From Streptomyces canus (GTDB taxonomy: Bacteria > Actinomycetota > Actinomycetes > Streptomycetales > Streptomycetaceae), in the NCBI RefSeq assembly GCF_041435015.1, contig NZ_CP107990.1:48509-112508 (forward strand): a stretch of 64,000 bases of DNA. The letters run 5' to 3'. Each line of letters starts with the position of its first letter. Position 1 is the stretch's first letter. Positions 51,258-59,336 of the stretch are shown piece after piece. The translations under genes and the position numbers were made by a program. Below the pieces are notes generated by a model, which was not told the origin of the DNA, made no database searches, and saw only the letters and a list, made by a program, of their open reading frames with translations.

Positions 51258-51600
51258 GTGTCGATCACTGAGACGGTGCGCCGCCTGGACCTCGACAACC
51301 AGGACCTCCCGGTCGACCACGGCCAGGACGAAGAGGACGACCTGGCCCGCATGCTCGTCACCGCGGCCTGGGACCAGGTCTCCGCCCGTACGCCGATCGG
51401 CTTCGCTTTCGCCCCGCTCGAGAAGGCCGCCCTCGAAGACCCCGGCGCCTTCACCTTCACCCGGCTGCTGGAACTCCCGCACCGCGACCTGGTCACCGAC
51501 GTCACCGCACAGCTGCGCGCAGCCCGCTGGAGGCTCCGCGTGCCCGCACCCGGCCCGTGGGCTCCGACCACGACGGAAATCCTGCATGCCAGGCTCCTCG
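51258..51600 (+). pseudogene. Internal fragment of a second PD-(D/E)XK-like gene copy
   Basis: The stretch ITETVRRLDLDNQDLPVDHG, QDEEDDLARMLVTAAWDQVS and FTRLLELPHRDLVTDVT parallels the product of 41900-42150 closely. It starts and ends abruptly: there is no start, and the domain with the catalytic residues is absent. With 50288-50440 it shows that a second copy was broken up and its pieces separated. Confidence 0.7.
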
Positions 51601-51721
51601 GCTGCTCGCGCTGGCATGGTTCCGCTAGTCGGTAGGCGGCGCTGTCGTCGTGGTGGCGGTACCGCTTGCGGCCCTGGTGGTGTCGAGACTGCAGCGCAGT
51701 ATTTGCATGGGCCTGCGGAGC

Positions 51722-52549
51722 TCAAGACGTCTGCGTCTTGTCGGCGAACTGTGGGCGGACTTGGTAGGTGAAATACAGGGCGTTGCCGTATCCGGGCTTC
51801 AATTCGCCATCGAGATCATCACTCCCCAGCAACACCCCTCGCGAAGTGAAAAAGGTTTCATCGATGAATCTGCCTTCTTCTCCATACGAGTTTCCGTACA
51901 CGCGGGCACTGCCTTCAATGAAATTGAGGTTGAAGCGGTCGGGGGCGGTCAAATTAATGCCGCTCCAAATCTCGCGGGGGAAGTTATTCTCGCCTTTCAG
52001 GAGGGCTTGCGATCCGATGGAAAGTCCTGTACATGTCGGAAGATTCACCATGAGGCGTACACCGCGGGCAGCAAGGTTGAGCTGCTTCGCATTGTTGTCG
52101 ACGTACACTCGGATGGTGTAGGTCTTTCCGCGCTCGACAGTAATGCTGTGCTTCCACAGGTCCTTGCTTCCCGATTCGCGTATACCATAGAAGGCCCGCT
52201 CGTCACCCAACTGCGGGTTCTCTTGAATGGAATTAAGGGCTGGCCAGTCGCTATCATTTCCCTTGAAGAGGGGGCGATCTGGACCCCACCCCGCGACTTT
52301 ATCCCCTTGCTTCTGGCTGCACATCGTGTCTTGTGCTGTCGGCGGAGACGGAACAGAAGGAACGTTAGATACCGCAGGCGGCTCGATGATGGCTCGCACT
52401 GTTGGCGGCTTCTGGTCCTTCATCGCGGTGTAGACCGCAGCACCGGTACTGCCAGCGCCCACGCACACTGCACCGATGGCGATTGCCGTCGTAACCTTCC
52501 AGTGCTTCCGACCAGGCGACCATGGCGGCGGCGGTGTTCCAGTACTCAC
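51722..52549 (-). CDS. Membrane-anchored extracellular protein (275 aa)
   Basis: GTG 52547-52549 follows AGGAGGAGCCACAG. The protein has a Pro-rich N-terminus, one membrane helix (VTTAIAIGAVCVGAGSTGAAVY) and a long outer domain: DERAFYGIRESGSKDLWKHS, ITVERGKTYTIRVYVDNNAK, and FIEGSARVYGNSYGEEGRFI. Proteins with this FYGIRE...VYVHNNA pattern are common in actinobacteria and are exported, with unknown role. It is the only clear gene between the mosaic fragments and the inverted-repeat element. Confidence 0.7.
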   Translation of the reverse strand: MSTGTPPPPWSPGRKHWKVTTAIAIGAVCVGAGSTGAAVYTAMKDQKPPTVRAIIEPPAVSNVPSVPSPPTAQDTMCSQKQGDKVAGWGPDRPLFKGNDSDWPALNSIQENPQLGDERAFYGIRESGSKDLWKHSITVERGKTYTIRVYVDNNAKQLNLAARGVRLMVNLPTCTGLSIGSQALLKGENNFPREIWSGINLTAPDRFNLNFIEGSARVYGNSYGEEGRFIDETFFTSRGVLLGSDDLDGELKPGYGNALYFTYQVRPQFADKTQTS

Positions 52550-53437
52550 CTGTGGCTCCTCCTGCGCTACGACTGCCGTGCACTCGACGCGTCCGATGGG
52601 ATTGCCAGGTAAGAGTGTGCTGCGGGGGGTTAAAGTTCCACGTCTCACCGGGGAACGATGTGCGCAGCAGTCGGAGCAGGAGCTGTGCGCTACTGACCTG
52701 CAGATTTCCTTCAGCGGTGCGGTGATCTCCGGAAGCTCATGTACGTGAGGTCAATGAGCACCGCTCCCGGGAGCGGTTCAATACACGGTGGCTGAACGGC
52801 TACGTAGCTGGTGAACGGCGCGGCGCAGCAGACTAGGTCCGGCTCTCGGCGCCTACGGACCGCTGCATCCTCGGCCCCTGGGGGCCTCCGGTGCACCGAA
52901 GGGGCCCGCAGCTGATCCGGCGGCTGCGGCGTGCAGGGGGTGTTACGGGCCAGCGTGGCGGGGGTCGGTGGGGGGCTGAGGGAGGCACACGTGGCGGGTA
53001 CTTCGTCGGCTGCGGTTGCGTCGTGGCGTGCTTTCGTGGGCTCGGGAGGGGGAGAGCCGGAGGGCATTTTGCCGAACTGTCGGAGGGGGTACCGATGTGA
53101 ACGCCCCGCAGGGAGGCGCTGAGGGATGCTGTGCGCGACTGCTTCGCAGGGCACGGTGTGTGCGGGGAAAGGCCGCTGGTGACAGCCTGTCCTACTGCTA
53201 GAGAGGACGCCGACGTAGAAAGCATCCTGACCTGCAGAAACGCCCCTCTCCATCCAGACTCGACGATCTGGCACCCAGCTCCCAGCAACGTGCACCCGGT
53301 TTCTGGGAGCGGGGCAGGCAGCTCTGGGAGCCCTAGTGCCCATGTCATGAGGACCGTGACCACGGTTACAGGATCTGACCAGATTGACGTCAGGTTCATC
53401 AGGAGGCGCGCCTCAAGTCAGGCGGGAGGGCATAGCG

Positions 53438-53527
53438 ATGGATCGGCATCAGGTTGAGCGACACGCCCTGGAAGCAGAGTTCATGAACTCCGTGCTCATG
53501 TACGTTAAGTTCATCTGGTCGGCCTGA
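53438..53527 (+). CDS. Possible 29-aa leader peptide gene
   Basis: ATG 53438 follows GGGAGGGCATAGCG and opens MDRHQVERHALEAEFMNSVL then MYVKFIWSA. Part of it (CTCATGTACGT) repeats the terminal sequence of the surrounding element. It ends 37 bp before the RepL-like gene and could be a translated leader that controls it. Confidence 0.4.
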   Translation: MDRHQVERHALEAEFMNSVLMYVKFIWSA

Positions 53528-53564
53528 GGGCCGCGGCTCATGCACGTCGAGGCAATGCCCAGTC

Positions 53565-54029
53565 ATGGAGGGCCCGTTGGGAGCAGTACGCCGACTCGTT
53601 GATGCGGACACGGGCGAGGCCATCCCTTATGCGCCCTATGCCTTCTCCGGCGAGCACATCCAGGTCGACAAGGCGAGAGTCGCAGCAATCACGGAGAGCA
53701 AGGAGTTCACCCCGAGCCAGAAGTACCTGGTGCTGTGGTGGATCGGGGTCTCTCCCCAGGGCATGGCGCCGTTGAGGGCGACCGGCGCAGATATCGCCAA
53801 GAAGGTCGGGATGACCGGCGATGCCGTCGGCAAGATCAACCGGAAGCTGCTCAAGCGGCGCATCCTGATCGAGCGCGGCCGGATCGGCAACTACAGGCTC
53901 TACCGAATCAGCCCGTACATTGCCTTCCACGGGACCGGGATCGAGCAACGGGAAGCGATCAAGTCGTGCAACCCGCCGGACATCCCCGGCTTCGACAACA
54001 CGTCCCCTTCGTGGTGGGAGGCCCAGTGA
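53565..54029 (+). CDS. RepL-like winged-helix protein
   Basis: The 154-aa protein starts at ATG 53565. It has FTPSQKYLVLWWIGVSPQGM, a winged helix with ATGADIAKKVGMTGDAVGKI and NRKLLKRRILIERGRIGNYR, then LYRISPYIAFHGTG. The last element recalls the (N/S)PxYxFxG end of RepL-type plasmid initiators. A transcription regulator is the alternative. Its stop overlaps the next gene start (GTGA), so the two are coupled. It sits within the 39-bp inverted repeats. Confidence 0.6.
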   Translation: MEGPLGAVRRLVDADTGEAIPYAPYAFSGEHIQVDKARVAAITESKEFTPSQKYLVLWWIGVSPQGMAPLRATGADIAKKVGMTGDAVGKINRKLLKRRILIERGRIGNYRLYRISPYIAFHGTGIEQREAIKSCNPPDIPGFDNTSPSWWEAQ

Positions 54030-54337
54030 ACAACGACGACAAGCGAAAGCTCCTGGACGTCCTCCACCGCACCGCAGGTATGACCGCCAACCAGCGCCTG
54101 GTCGTCATGCTCTACGCGATGCACCCCACCGACCGCGCCGGCGCCGTCGTCGAAACCGGCGCCAACCTCGCCAAGCTCGTCGGGATGTCGCCGACCGTCT
54201 TCTCCCGCACCCGACGCCAGGTCGTGGAAGCCGGATGGCTCGAGGAATCCGAGCGGCTCGCACACATCAGCTACTACCGACTCAGCGAGAAGAGCACCGG
54301 CGAGGACGTCGTCGTCCCTCTGCGCCGCGCAACCTGA
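54026..54337 (+). CDS. Winged-helix partner protein (103 aa)
   Basis: GTG 54026 follows GGGAGGCCCA and overlaps the previous stop. The product contains GMTANQRLVVMLYAMHPTDR, ANLAKLVGMSPTVFSRTRRQ and VVEAGWLEESERLAHISYYR, a winged helix of the same general kind as its neighbour. Two coupled winged-helix proteins next to a perfect hairpin would suit initiator plus copy-control roles. No published family comes to mind. Confidence 0.6.
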   Translation: MNNDDKRKLLDVLHRTAGMTANQRLVVMLYAMHPTDRAGAVVETGANLAKLVGMSPTVFSRTRRQVVEAGWLEESERLAHISYYRLSEKSTGEDVVVPLRRAT

Positions 54338-54356
54338 ACAGCTCCAAGAACCAGAA

Positions 54357-54422
54357 CTCATGTACGTGAGGTCAATGAGCACCGCTCCCAGGAGCGGTGC
54401 TCATTGACCTCACGTACATGAG
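54357..54422. terminator. Perfect 32-bp palindrome with 2-nt loop
   Basis: Bases 54357-54388 pair without mismatch with 54391-54422 (CTCATGTACGTGAGG at the base of the stem). It lies 19 bp after the winged-helix gene and 41 bp from the convergent helicase stop. It can act as a bidirectional terminator, but its length and its reuse at 52731 suggest a further role. Confidence 0.7.
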
Positions 54423-54463
54423 CTTCCGGTCCTCAGACACCACGAAATCAGCCAGGCCCCTGC

Positions 54464-56905
54464 TCAGCCCTTCTCCGACGGCGTCGAGCGCTGTGTCTGC
54501 CGAAGGTGGTCTCGCAGCAGCGTGCACAGCTGGGGCAGTGGAACCCGAGCGCCCAGAGCATCGAGGAATTCCGGCACGTCCCACGTGATCAGAGCGCCCT
54601 GACGGGAAAGATAGAGACCCACACGATCGATGCCGTACGCGTTGTCGTAGTCGAGCAGCAGGTATCCGGCAAGCTGCTGTACCGCAGAGCGGTTGAGCGT
54701 GTGCGGGCGCGTGGTGGCCTTGCAGTCGATCAGCAGCCCACCGACGATGAAGTCCGCATCAGCCCCGCCCAGGTCGCCACTGCCGGCGAACACCGGCCCG
54801 CACACCCGCTGCCCGTCCGGCAGCTGCCTGAAGGGTGCGAAAGGACGCTCAGCCAGCTCCATCTGCTCGGCAATGTCCTCCAGCACATACGCCGGCACCG
54901 CCGCGCTCAGATGGTCCAGGGTCGTGTGCGCGTCGGCGAGGGCGAGAAGGTTCCGGCGCCGGGAGAAGACGCCATTGCGGTAGACGGCCTCATAAAACCC
55001 CGCCACATGACACAGCCGGGTCAGTTCCTCCTCGCCCAGTCGGGGCGCACCCTCCAGGTGGTTCTGGAGACGGGCAAGCAGCTGGGCGCCGGCCGTATGC
55101 AAGGTCCTGCGCACCTCAGGGGCGGGAGCCCCCTCGATCGCGAGCGGGCTGCCGAGAAGCCGCACGCCCGCCGCGACCGCGCCTCCAGGACCGCGGCCGA
55201 GACTGAGCCGGAGGCGGTAGTCGATGGTGTGCCCGAGCGCCGCGTAATCGGGGCGCCGTTCATCCATGGGCTGCACCGCAGGCGGAAGTCTCCGGCAGCG
55301 CTGCAGGTAGGAGCCGACCACCCGCTCGGTGCGCGGCAGATGACGGTTCAAGAAGACGGACATCGGCGAGCGAGGGTACTGAAGCTGTCCCGTCAGTGGC
55401 AGCGCGGCCAGCGGCACGCCGTCTGGAGTACTCGTCACAGCCGCGCGCGAGGCCTGCCGGATCTGGGCTTCGGCGCACTGGATCCCGCTGGTATCCAGCA
55501 CCTCGCGAGCCCGCGTCACCGCCACGTAAATCAGACGCGCCTCCGCTGCATGCACTCCACGTGCCCCGGCCTCGTCCGCCGGCGGCGTGAATCCGGCCCC
55601 GATCCGCACCCGCCTCCACTCCCGGCCCTTGGCCTTGTGGACAGTCGAGACCACCACACGCGCCTGGTCCTCATCGACCATTCGTCGCACAGCGGCGATG
55701 ATCTGCTGGGGCCCGTAGGAATCGACCAGCTCCACGATCGCCTTCAGCTCCGCAGCCGCGGAGTCCTGCTCGGCATACTCTTGCACCTCGCCCCAGGATG
55801 AGAACAAGAACAGCTCATGATGCGAGGTCCGCCGGCCCGCCTGCAGATCGATCGCCGCCTCAGCGATCTTCAACAGCGGCTTACCGCCCCCGGCCAGCGC
55901 AACCGGCACGCCCTCCTCAAGGAAGCGCAGCACCTCAGCAAGTGCATCTGCGTTCCCGCGGCACAACACCGCATCGGGGACCTCGACCCGCCCCAGCCCC
56001 GAGACCCCACCTGCATGCCCGGTCAGCTGCATCGTCGACGACGCAGCCCGCAACCACCGATTCGCCACCTCCGCGATCGCCGGACCGAACCTGAACGACT
56101 GCGTCAACTCCAGCTGCTGACCAGGGAAACTGCTCATGATGTCCTTGGCATGGCGCCACTCATAGATCTGCTGCGCCGGATCCCCGACACACACGCGCTG
56201 CGCATCCTGCGCCAGGAAGATCTCCTCCAAGACCGGATTGGTGTCCTGCGCCTCGTCCAGCAGCACGAAGTCCGCCGGCAGTCTCGGCCGCGTCAGCGCC
56301 CACATCTTCAGGTAATGGTCGTGCTGGAACGGCAACTTCCCTTCGCGTGAACAGATGTCCTCCCACGCCCACTGCGCCCTCTTGAGCAGCACTTGCGCGA
56401 GATACTGCGCACCCTGATCATCCAGCCCGTTCACCGGCCCGAGATGCCGGGCCGCCACCTGCTCATCCGTGCTGTAGCAGAAACGGCGAATCATCTCCAT
56501 CACGAGCCGCGCCTGCGTCGTCGCCCTCAGCCGCCTCTTGCCCACCGCCAGGTCGCGGTCCAGCCCCAGCAACTGCGCCGTACGCTTCAAAGGCATGTGG
56601 CGCGAGGCATCGAGCCGATCCTGGAACTGCCGACCTACTGCCCGGTGCGCCAGCGAGTGCGACGTACGGCACTCCACATTCCTTCCGAACCGTCCCTTGG
56701 CCTCGTCGGCGATCGGCTTGTTGAAGGCAACGTAGAGGCCCCGCCTGCGCGTGGCCGACCCCATCATCACTAGGGTTGACGTCTTCCCTGTGCCGGCGCC
56801 GGCCACCAACGCCAAGTCCTGGCCCGCTGCAAAAGCCTCCCGGGCCGATTCCTGCTCAGCCGTCGCCCTCAACGCCACACCACACGTCCCTTCCACCCGC
56901 AGCAC
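54464..56905 (-). CDS. UvrD/RecB-like helicase with C-terminal nuclease domain
   Basis: The 813-aa protein starts at GTG 56905. It shows all superfamily-1 motifs: LVAGAGTGKTSTL (I), LLDEAQDTNP (II), GDPAQQIYEW (III), LTQSFRFGPAI (IV), VSTVHKAKGREW (V) and LIYVAVTRARE (VI). The last 150 residues hold GGADADFIVGGLLIDCKATT and LAGYLLLDYDNAYGIDRVGL, a PD-(D/E)XK nuclease pattern as in RecB/AddA. It should unwind and cut DNA ends, useful for recombination at telomeres, transfer intermediates or defence. The 41576-42829 protein shares the nuclease part without the helicase. Confidence 0.85.
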   Translation of the reverse strand: MLRVEGTCGVALRATAEQESAREAFAAGQDLALVAGAGTGKTSTLVMMGSATRRRGLYVAFNKPIADEAKGRFGRNVECRTSHSLAHRAVGRQFQDRLDASRHMPLKRTAQLLGLDRDLAVGKRRLRATTQARLVMEMIRRFCYSTDEQVAARHLGPVNGLDDQGAQYLAQVLLKRAQWAWEDICSREGKLPFQHDHYLKMWALTRPRLPADFVLLDEAQDTNPVLEEIFLAQDAQRVCVGDPAQQIYEWRHAKDIMSSFPGQQLELTQSFRFGPAIAEVANRWLRAASSTMQLTGHAGGVSGLGRVEVPDAVLCRGNADALAEVLRFLEEGVPVALAGGGKPLLKIAEAAIDLQAGRRTSHHELFLFSSWGEVQEYAEQDSAAAELKAIVELVDSYGPQQIIAAVRRMVDEDQARVVVSTVHKAKGREWRRVRIGAGFTPPADEAGARGVHAAEARLIYVAVTRAREVLDTSGIQCAEAQIRQASRAAVTSTPDGVPLAALPLTGQLQYPRSPMSVFLNRHLPRTERVVGSYLQRCRRLPPAVQPMDERRPDYAALGHTIDYRLRLSLGRGPGGAVAAGVRLLGSPLAIEGAPAPEVRRTLHTAGAQLLARLQNHLEGAPRLGEEELTRLCHVAGFYEAVYRNGVFSRRRNLLALADAHTTLDHLSAAVPAYVLEDIAEQMELAERPFAPFRQLPDGQRVCGPVFAGSGDLGGADADFIVGGLLIDCKATTRPHTLNRSAVQQLAGYLLLDYDNAYGIDRVGLYLSRQGALITWDVPEFLDALGARVPLPQLCTLLRDHLRQTQRSTPSEKG

Positions 56906-57055
56906 GGGTTACCTCAATCCGGCCCGTTTCGGCCGCGCACGATCAGCATGGCGGAGCCCACTGACACCCTGTCACCTCATCCCATACGCCTATGCGAATC
57001 TTCGAATAGATGGCCGATCGGCTACCCCTGCCTGCCCATCTCCTGACACGGCCGT

Positions 57056-57751
57056 TCACGGAGCGAGAGTGCCGTTCCCATTCCCCCGTCGCAGATCTGA
57101 CAGGTTGACCCGCTTCAGCACCGGACGCAGCACGGCACGCTCCTGATGGTGGTCCTGCCAGCGCCCCTCAAGCGCCTTGTCCTCCAGCTCGATGTAGCTA
57201 ATCCCGGCACCCGAGTCGGGCAGAATCCGCAGAGCGTCCACCCCACCGTTGGCAGCGATGAACTCCTCGGCCAGGTCGAGGAACGTCGGGGCGGCATGGT
57301 CGATATGCAACTCCGTAGCAGACGGGATTGACGCGCCTGTGACGGAGCAGACGAGAGGCTGCCCAGAGTTGAGCACCGCGTTCCGTGAGGCCGCCACCTG
57401 ATCGGCTATCGCGTGCCGCAGTGCGGTAAGCACCTGGGTGCGGTGGCTGAGGGGGGTCAGACAAGCGTTCCACGAGAAGTCGGCCACCTCGCCGTCGAGC
57501 CGAACCAGGGCGATTCCAACGCTTCTGCGTCCATGATCGGTGTGGGAGATGACGCGGAAGTGGGCGATGCCGTCACCCCGCTTCAGTTCATATTCGGGGT
57601 GGCGTTCGAGAAGGCCACGGAGGAACGCGTCGTCGTCTGGGGCAGTGACGTCACCGCCGATGCCGTATCGCTGGACGATGCTGCGGCAGACGTCCCTTAC
57701 GGCTTCCTTGGTGGGGTAGCGGGTCGCGCCGATGGTTAAGCCTCTGGGCAC
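57056..57751 (-). CDS. DUF3223 (DCL-like) protein
   Basis: I start at GTG 57749-57751 after ACGGAGAT, giving 231 aa. It begins VPRGLTIGATRYPTKEAVRD, then FLRGLLERHPEYELKRGDGI with HFRVISHTDHGRRSVGIALV. This is the DUF3223/DCL fold. A second half has LVCSVTGASIPSATELHIDH and FLDLAEEFIAANGG. The CSVTG...HIDH pattern resembles an HNH-type zinc site often fused to DUF3223. It is possibly a nuclease or RNA-processing factor. It lies between the helicase and tpg. Confidence 0.7.
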   Translation of the reverse strand: MPRGLTIGATRYPTKEAVRDVCRSIVQRYGIGGDVTAPDDDAFLRGLLERHPEYELKRGDGIAHFRVISHTDHGRRSVGIALVRLDGEVADFSWNACLTPLSHRTQVLTALRHAIADQVAASRNAVLNSGQPLVCSVTGASIPSATELHIDHAAPTFLDLAEEFIAANGGVDALRILPDSGAGISYIELEDKALEGRWQDHHQERAVLRPVLKRVNLSDLRRGNGNGTLAP

Positions 57752-57804
57752 AGGGATCTCCGTTCGGGTGGCGGTCTTCCTGCATAACCTTCCACCACCG
57801 GACG

Positions 57805-58008
57805 ATGGAGACGCAGGCGCGGAAGGTCTGGAGCATGTTCGTCGGCGCCGCCCTGGCCTTACCACTGGGGCTACCTCACCTGTCTGGATTGCTGGCACTC
57901 GTCTCCGCGCATGTACCCCTGGTCGCCTGGGGGATCAGATCACGTCGCATGGCGAGAGCCGCAGCAGCGCTGCCCTCGATCTCCCACAAGCAGACTGACC
58001 CGGCCTAA
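57805..58008 (+). CDS. Possible small membrane protein (67 aa)
   Basis: ATG 57805 opens METQARKVWSMFVGAALALP, LGLPHLSGLLALVSAHVPLV and a basic tail. Two membrane helices are likely. The ribosome-binding site is weak, and the 5' end faces the DUF3223 gene. It lies 57 bp before tpg in the same direction, the place where tap is found in typical telomere operons, but it has no similarity to Tap. Confidence 0.35.
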   Translation: METQARKVWSMFVGAALALPLGLPHLSGLLALVSAHVPLVAWGIRSRRMARAAAALPSISHKQTDPA

Positions 58009-58064
58009 CCCGGCCCGCCACATCAAGGGCGGCGACGCCGTCCTGCACGAAGGGGAGTAAGGCC

Positions 58065-58622
58065 GTGGGGGAGATTGACGACGAGATCGAGCGGGCCGAC
58101 CGGGAGAGTTTCACCCGTCAGCCGCCGAAGACGCTGAAGGGGCAGATCGGCTACCTGGTGCGGCAGTTGGGCAGTGCGAAGGCCGTCGCGCGGGAGATCG
58201 GGGTCACCGCCGACTCCGTCAACCGCTACCGGCGCGGTGCCCGCAAGCACGCCCGGGCCGACGTCGCCGCGAAGATCGACGACGCGGTACGGCAGCGGTG
58301 GCAGCCGCAGGTGCGCAAGCGCCGGCAGCAGCAGGCCGCCACCACGGGCGGGATCACGGTGGAGACGAGGGCCCGGTTCGGGTACACCGCGCTGGTCGGC
58401 ACGACCGACGATGGCCGCTTCCGGCGACTCACCGTGCACCTCCCCCCGGCGTACTCCCAACGCCTGTTCGACGCCCGAGACAGCCGAGCCAGCGACCAGC
58501 AGATGTGTGGGATCATCGCCGTAGGATTTAATGAAATCTATTTCCAGGATGGCGGCAATCGCGCCATTGGACTCTCCGATGTCGAAATCAACGACATTGG
58601 CTATCTCGACCTCGACTACTAA
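58065..58622 (+). CDS. tpg: Telomere terminal protein, Tpg family
   Basis: The 185-aa protein starts at GTG 58065 after AAGGGGAGTAAGG. Its length equals that of Streptomyces Tpg proteins (about 184-185 aa). It has the expected parts: an N-terminal HTH-like region (LKGQIGYLVRQLGSAKAVAR, EIGVTADSVNRYRRGARK), the basic middle RQRWQPQVRKRRQQQA, the conserved GGITVETRARFGYTALVGTT, LPPAYSQRLFDARDS and EIYFQDGGNRAIGL. Tpg is covalently joined to the 5' ends of linear replicons and primes end patching. Its partner tap is not next to it. The last part is more AT-rich than the start. Confidence 0.88.
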   Translation: MGEIDDEIERADRESFTRQPPKTLKGQIGYLVRQLGSAKAVAREIGVTADSVNRYRRGARKHARADVAAKIDDAVRQRWQPQVRKRRQQQAATTGGITVETRARFGYTALVGTTDDGRFRRLTVHLPPAYSQRLFDARDSRASDQQMCGIIAVGFNEIYFQDGGNRAIGLSDVEINDIGYLDLDY

Positions 58623-58685
58623 TCCGAGAACGCTTCAATTCGGCTACGCTGGCGCTCGGCCCGTCCAAGCAGCCGCTGGCCCTGA

Positions 58686-58817
58686 CTACCTCACAGCACC
58701 GAGTGTGTAGGTGCCGAACCACGCTGCCCCTGTGATGCAGAGCAACACGACAAGGCGCGCAGTCCAGTTGTCCTTCTCGATTGCCAGCCGGATCGTCCGC
58801 CAGAACTCCCTGCCCAT
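58686..58817 (-). CDS. 43-aa single-pass membrane protein
   Basis: ATG 58815-58817 directly follows AAGGAGGAGCC, an excellent ribosome-binding site. The product is MGREFWRTIRLAIEKDNWTA plus RLVVLLCITGAAWFGTYTLG, one amphipathic start and one membrane helix. It is convergent with tpg, 63 bp away. The size and strong site suggest a genuine small gene. Confidence 0.6.
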   Translation of the reverse strand: MGREFWRTIRLAIEKDNWTARLVVLLCITGAAWFGTYTLGAVR

Positions 58818-59056
58818 GGCTCCTCCTTGACGTCGCGCGAGGCTTGGGGCGCGGCCGGGCTTAATCACTCGCACCCGCATCACGGACCAGTCAGCTCACT
58901 CGCTCCTGCGCCAGCGGGGCAGAAACGCGTCACACTCGGAGCGGCAGCTCGGGGCTCCAGTACCCAGGCCACAGGACCGACCAGCGGCCGAAAGCATGGC
59001 GGCCCGCTCGTCGGCCGTCACACGTGCCGCTGCGCTACGGACGCGCATTAGCGTCA

Positions 59057-59275
59057 CACTGGCAGCTCGATGTCCTGCCCGAGCACGCAGGGCGGATGGT
59101 GTGGGACGTACTGGAATCCGCGGCCGGGAACCCCTGGGGATTCCCGCAGTGGGACGCCGGCGACCCAGAGGGCGAGGACATCCGGATCGCGTCCGTCGGT
59201 CAGCTGTCTGTCATCTACGTCACCAACCGTGCCCTGCGCCACCTGTCCGTCCTGGACATCGTCTGGCTCGGCTGA
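59057..59275 (+). pseudogene. RelE-like toxin remnant (copy 3 of 3)
   Basis: The frame reads LDVLPEHAGRMVWDVLESAA, GNPWGFPQWDAGDPEGEDIR and SVLDIVWLG, matching the intact copy at 35688-35951 but without its first 20 residues; an unrelated MPLRYGRALASHW leads in. No DUF6247 gene is nearby. A terminator follows. Confidence 0.7.
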
Positions 59276-59285
59276 TCCGGGTATG

Positions 59286-59326
59286 ACGAACGGCCCACCC
59301 CGGTCACATCGGGGTGGGCCGTTCGT
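59286..59326. terminator. 17-bp hairpin terminator
   Basis: ACGAACGGCCCACCCCG (59286-59302) pairs perfectly with its complement at 59310-59326 around 7 nt. It lies between the toxin remnant and the convergent gene ending at 59337. Confidence 0.85.
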
Positions 59327-59336
59327 CACGGCGGGA

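Larger units (their letters stand above)
52729..54429. mobile_element. 1.7-kb element with 39-bp inverted termini and two winged-helix genes
   Basis: A 39-base sequence starting CCGGAAGCTCATGTACGTG at 52729-52767 reappears as an exact inverted copy at 54391-54429. Between them lie a 29-codon frame (53438), a RepL-like gene (53565) and a coupled winged-helix gene (54026). Each end continues into a further palindrome, complete at the right (54357-54422) and decayed at the left. It may be an integrated mini-replicon or an unusual transposable unit. The 52768-53437 part holds short palindromes but no supported gene. Confidence 0.6.

Noticed and set aside
52768..53400. Leftward 188-aa and 210-aa frames in the left half of the 39-bp-IR element
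   Set aside because: Ser/Pro/Arg-rich composition, no ribosome-binding site, and their starts or ends come from the repeat itself.
54464..56905. Identification of the helicase as TtrA, the subtelomeric helicase of SLP2 and chromosomes
   Set aside because: The motifs are superfamily-1 UvrD/RecB with a nuclease tail, not the superfamily-2 type expected for TtrA.
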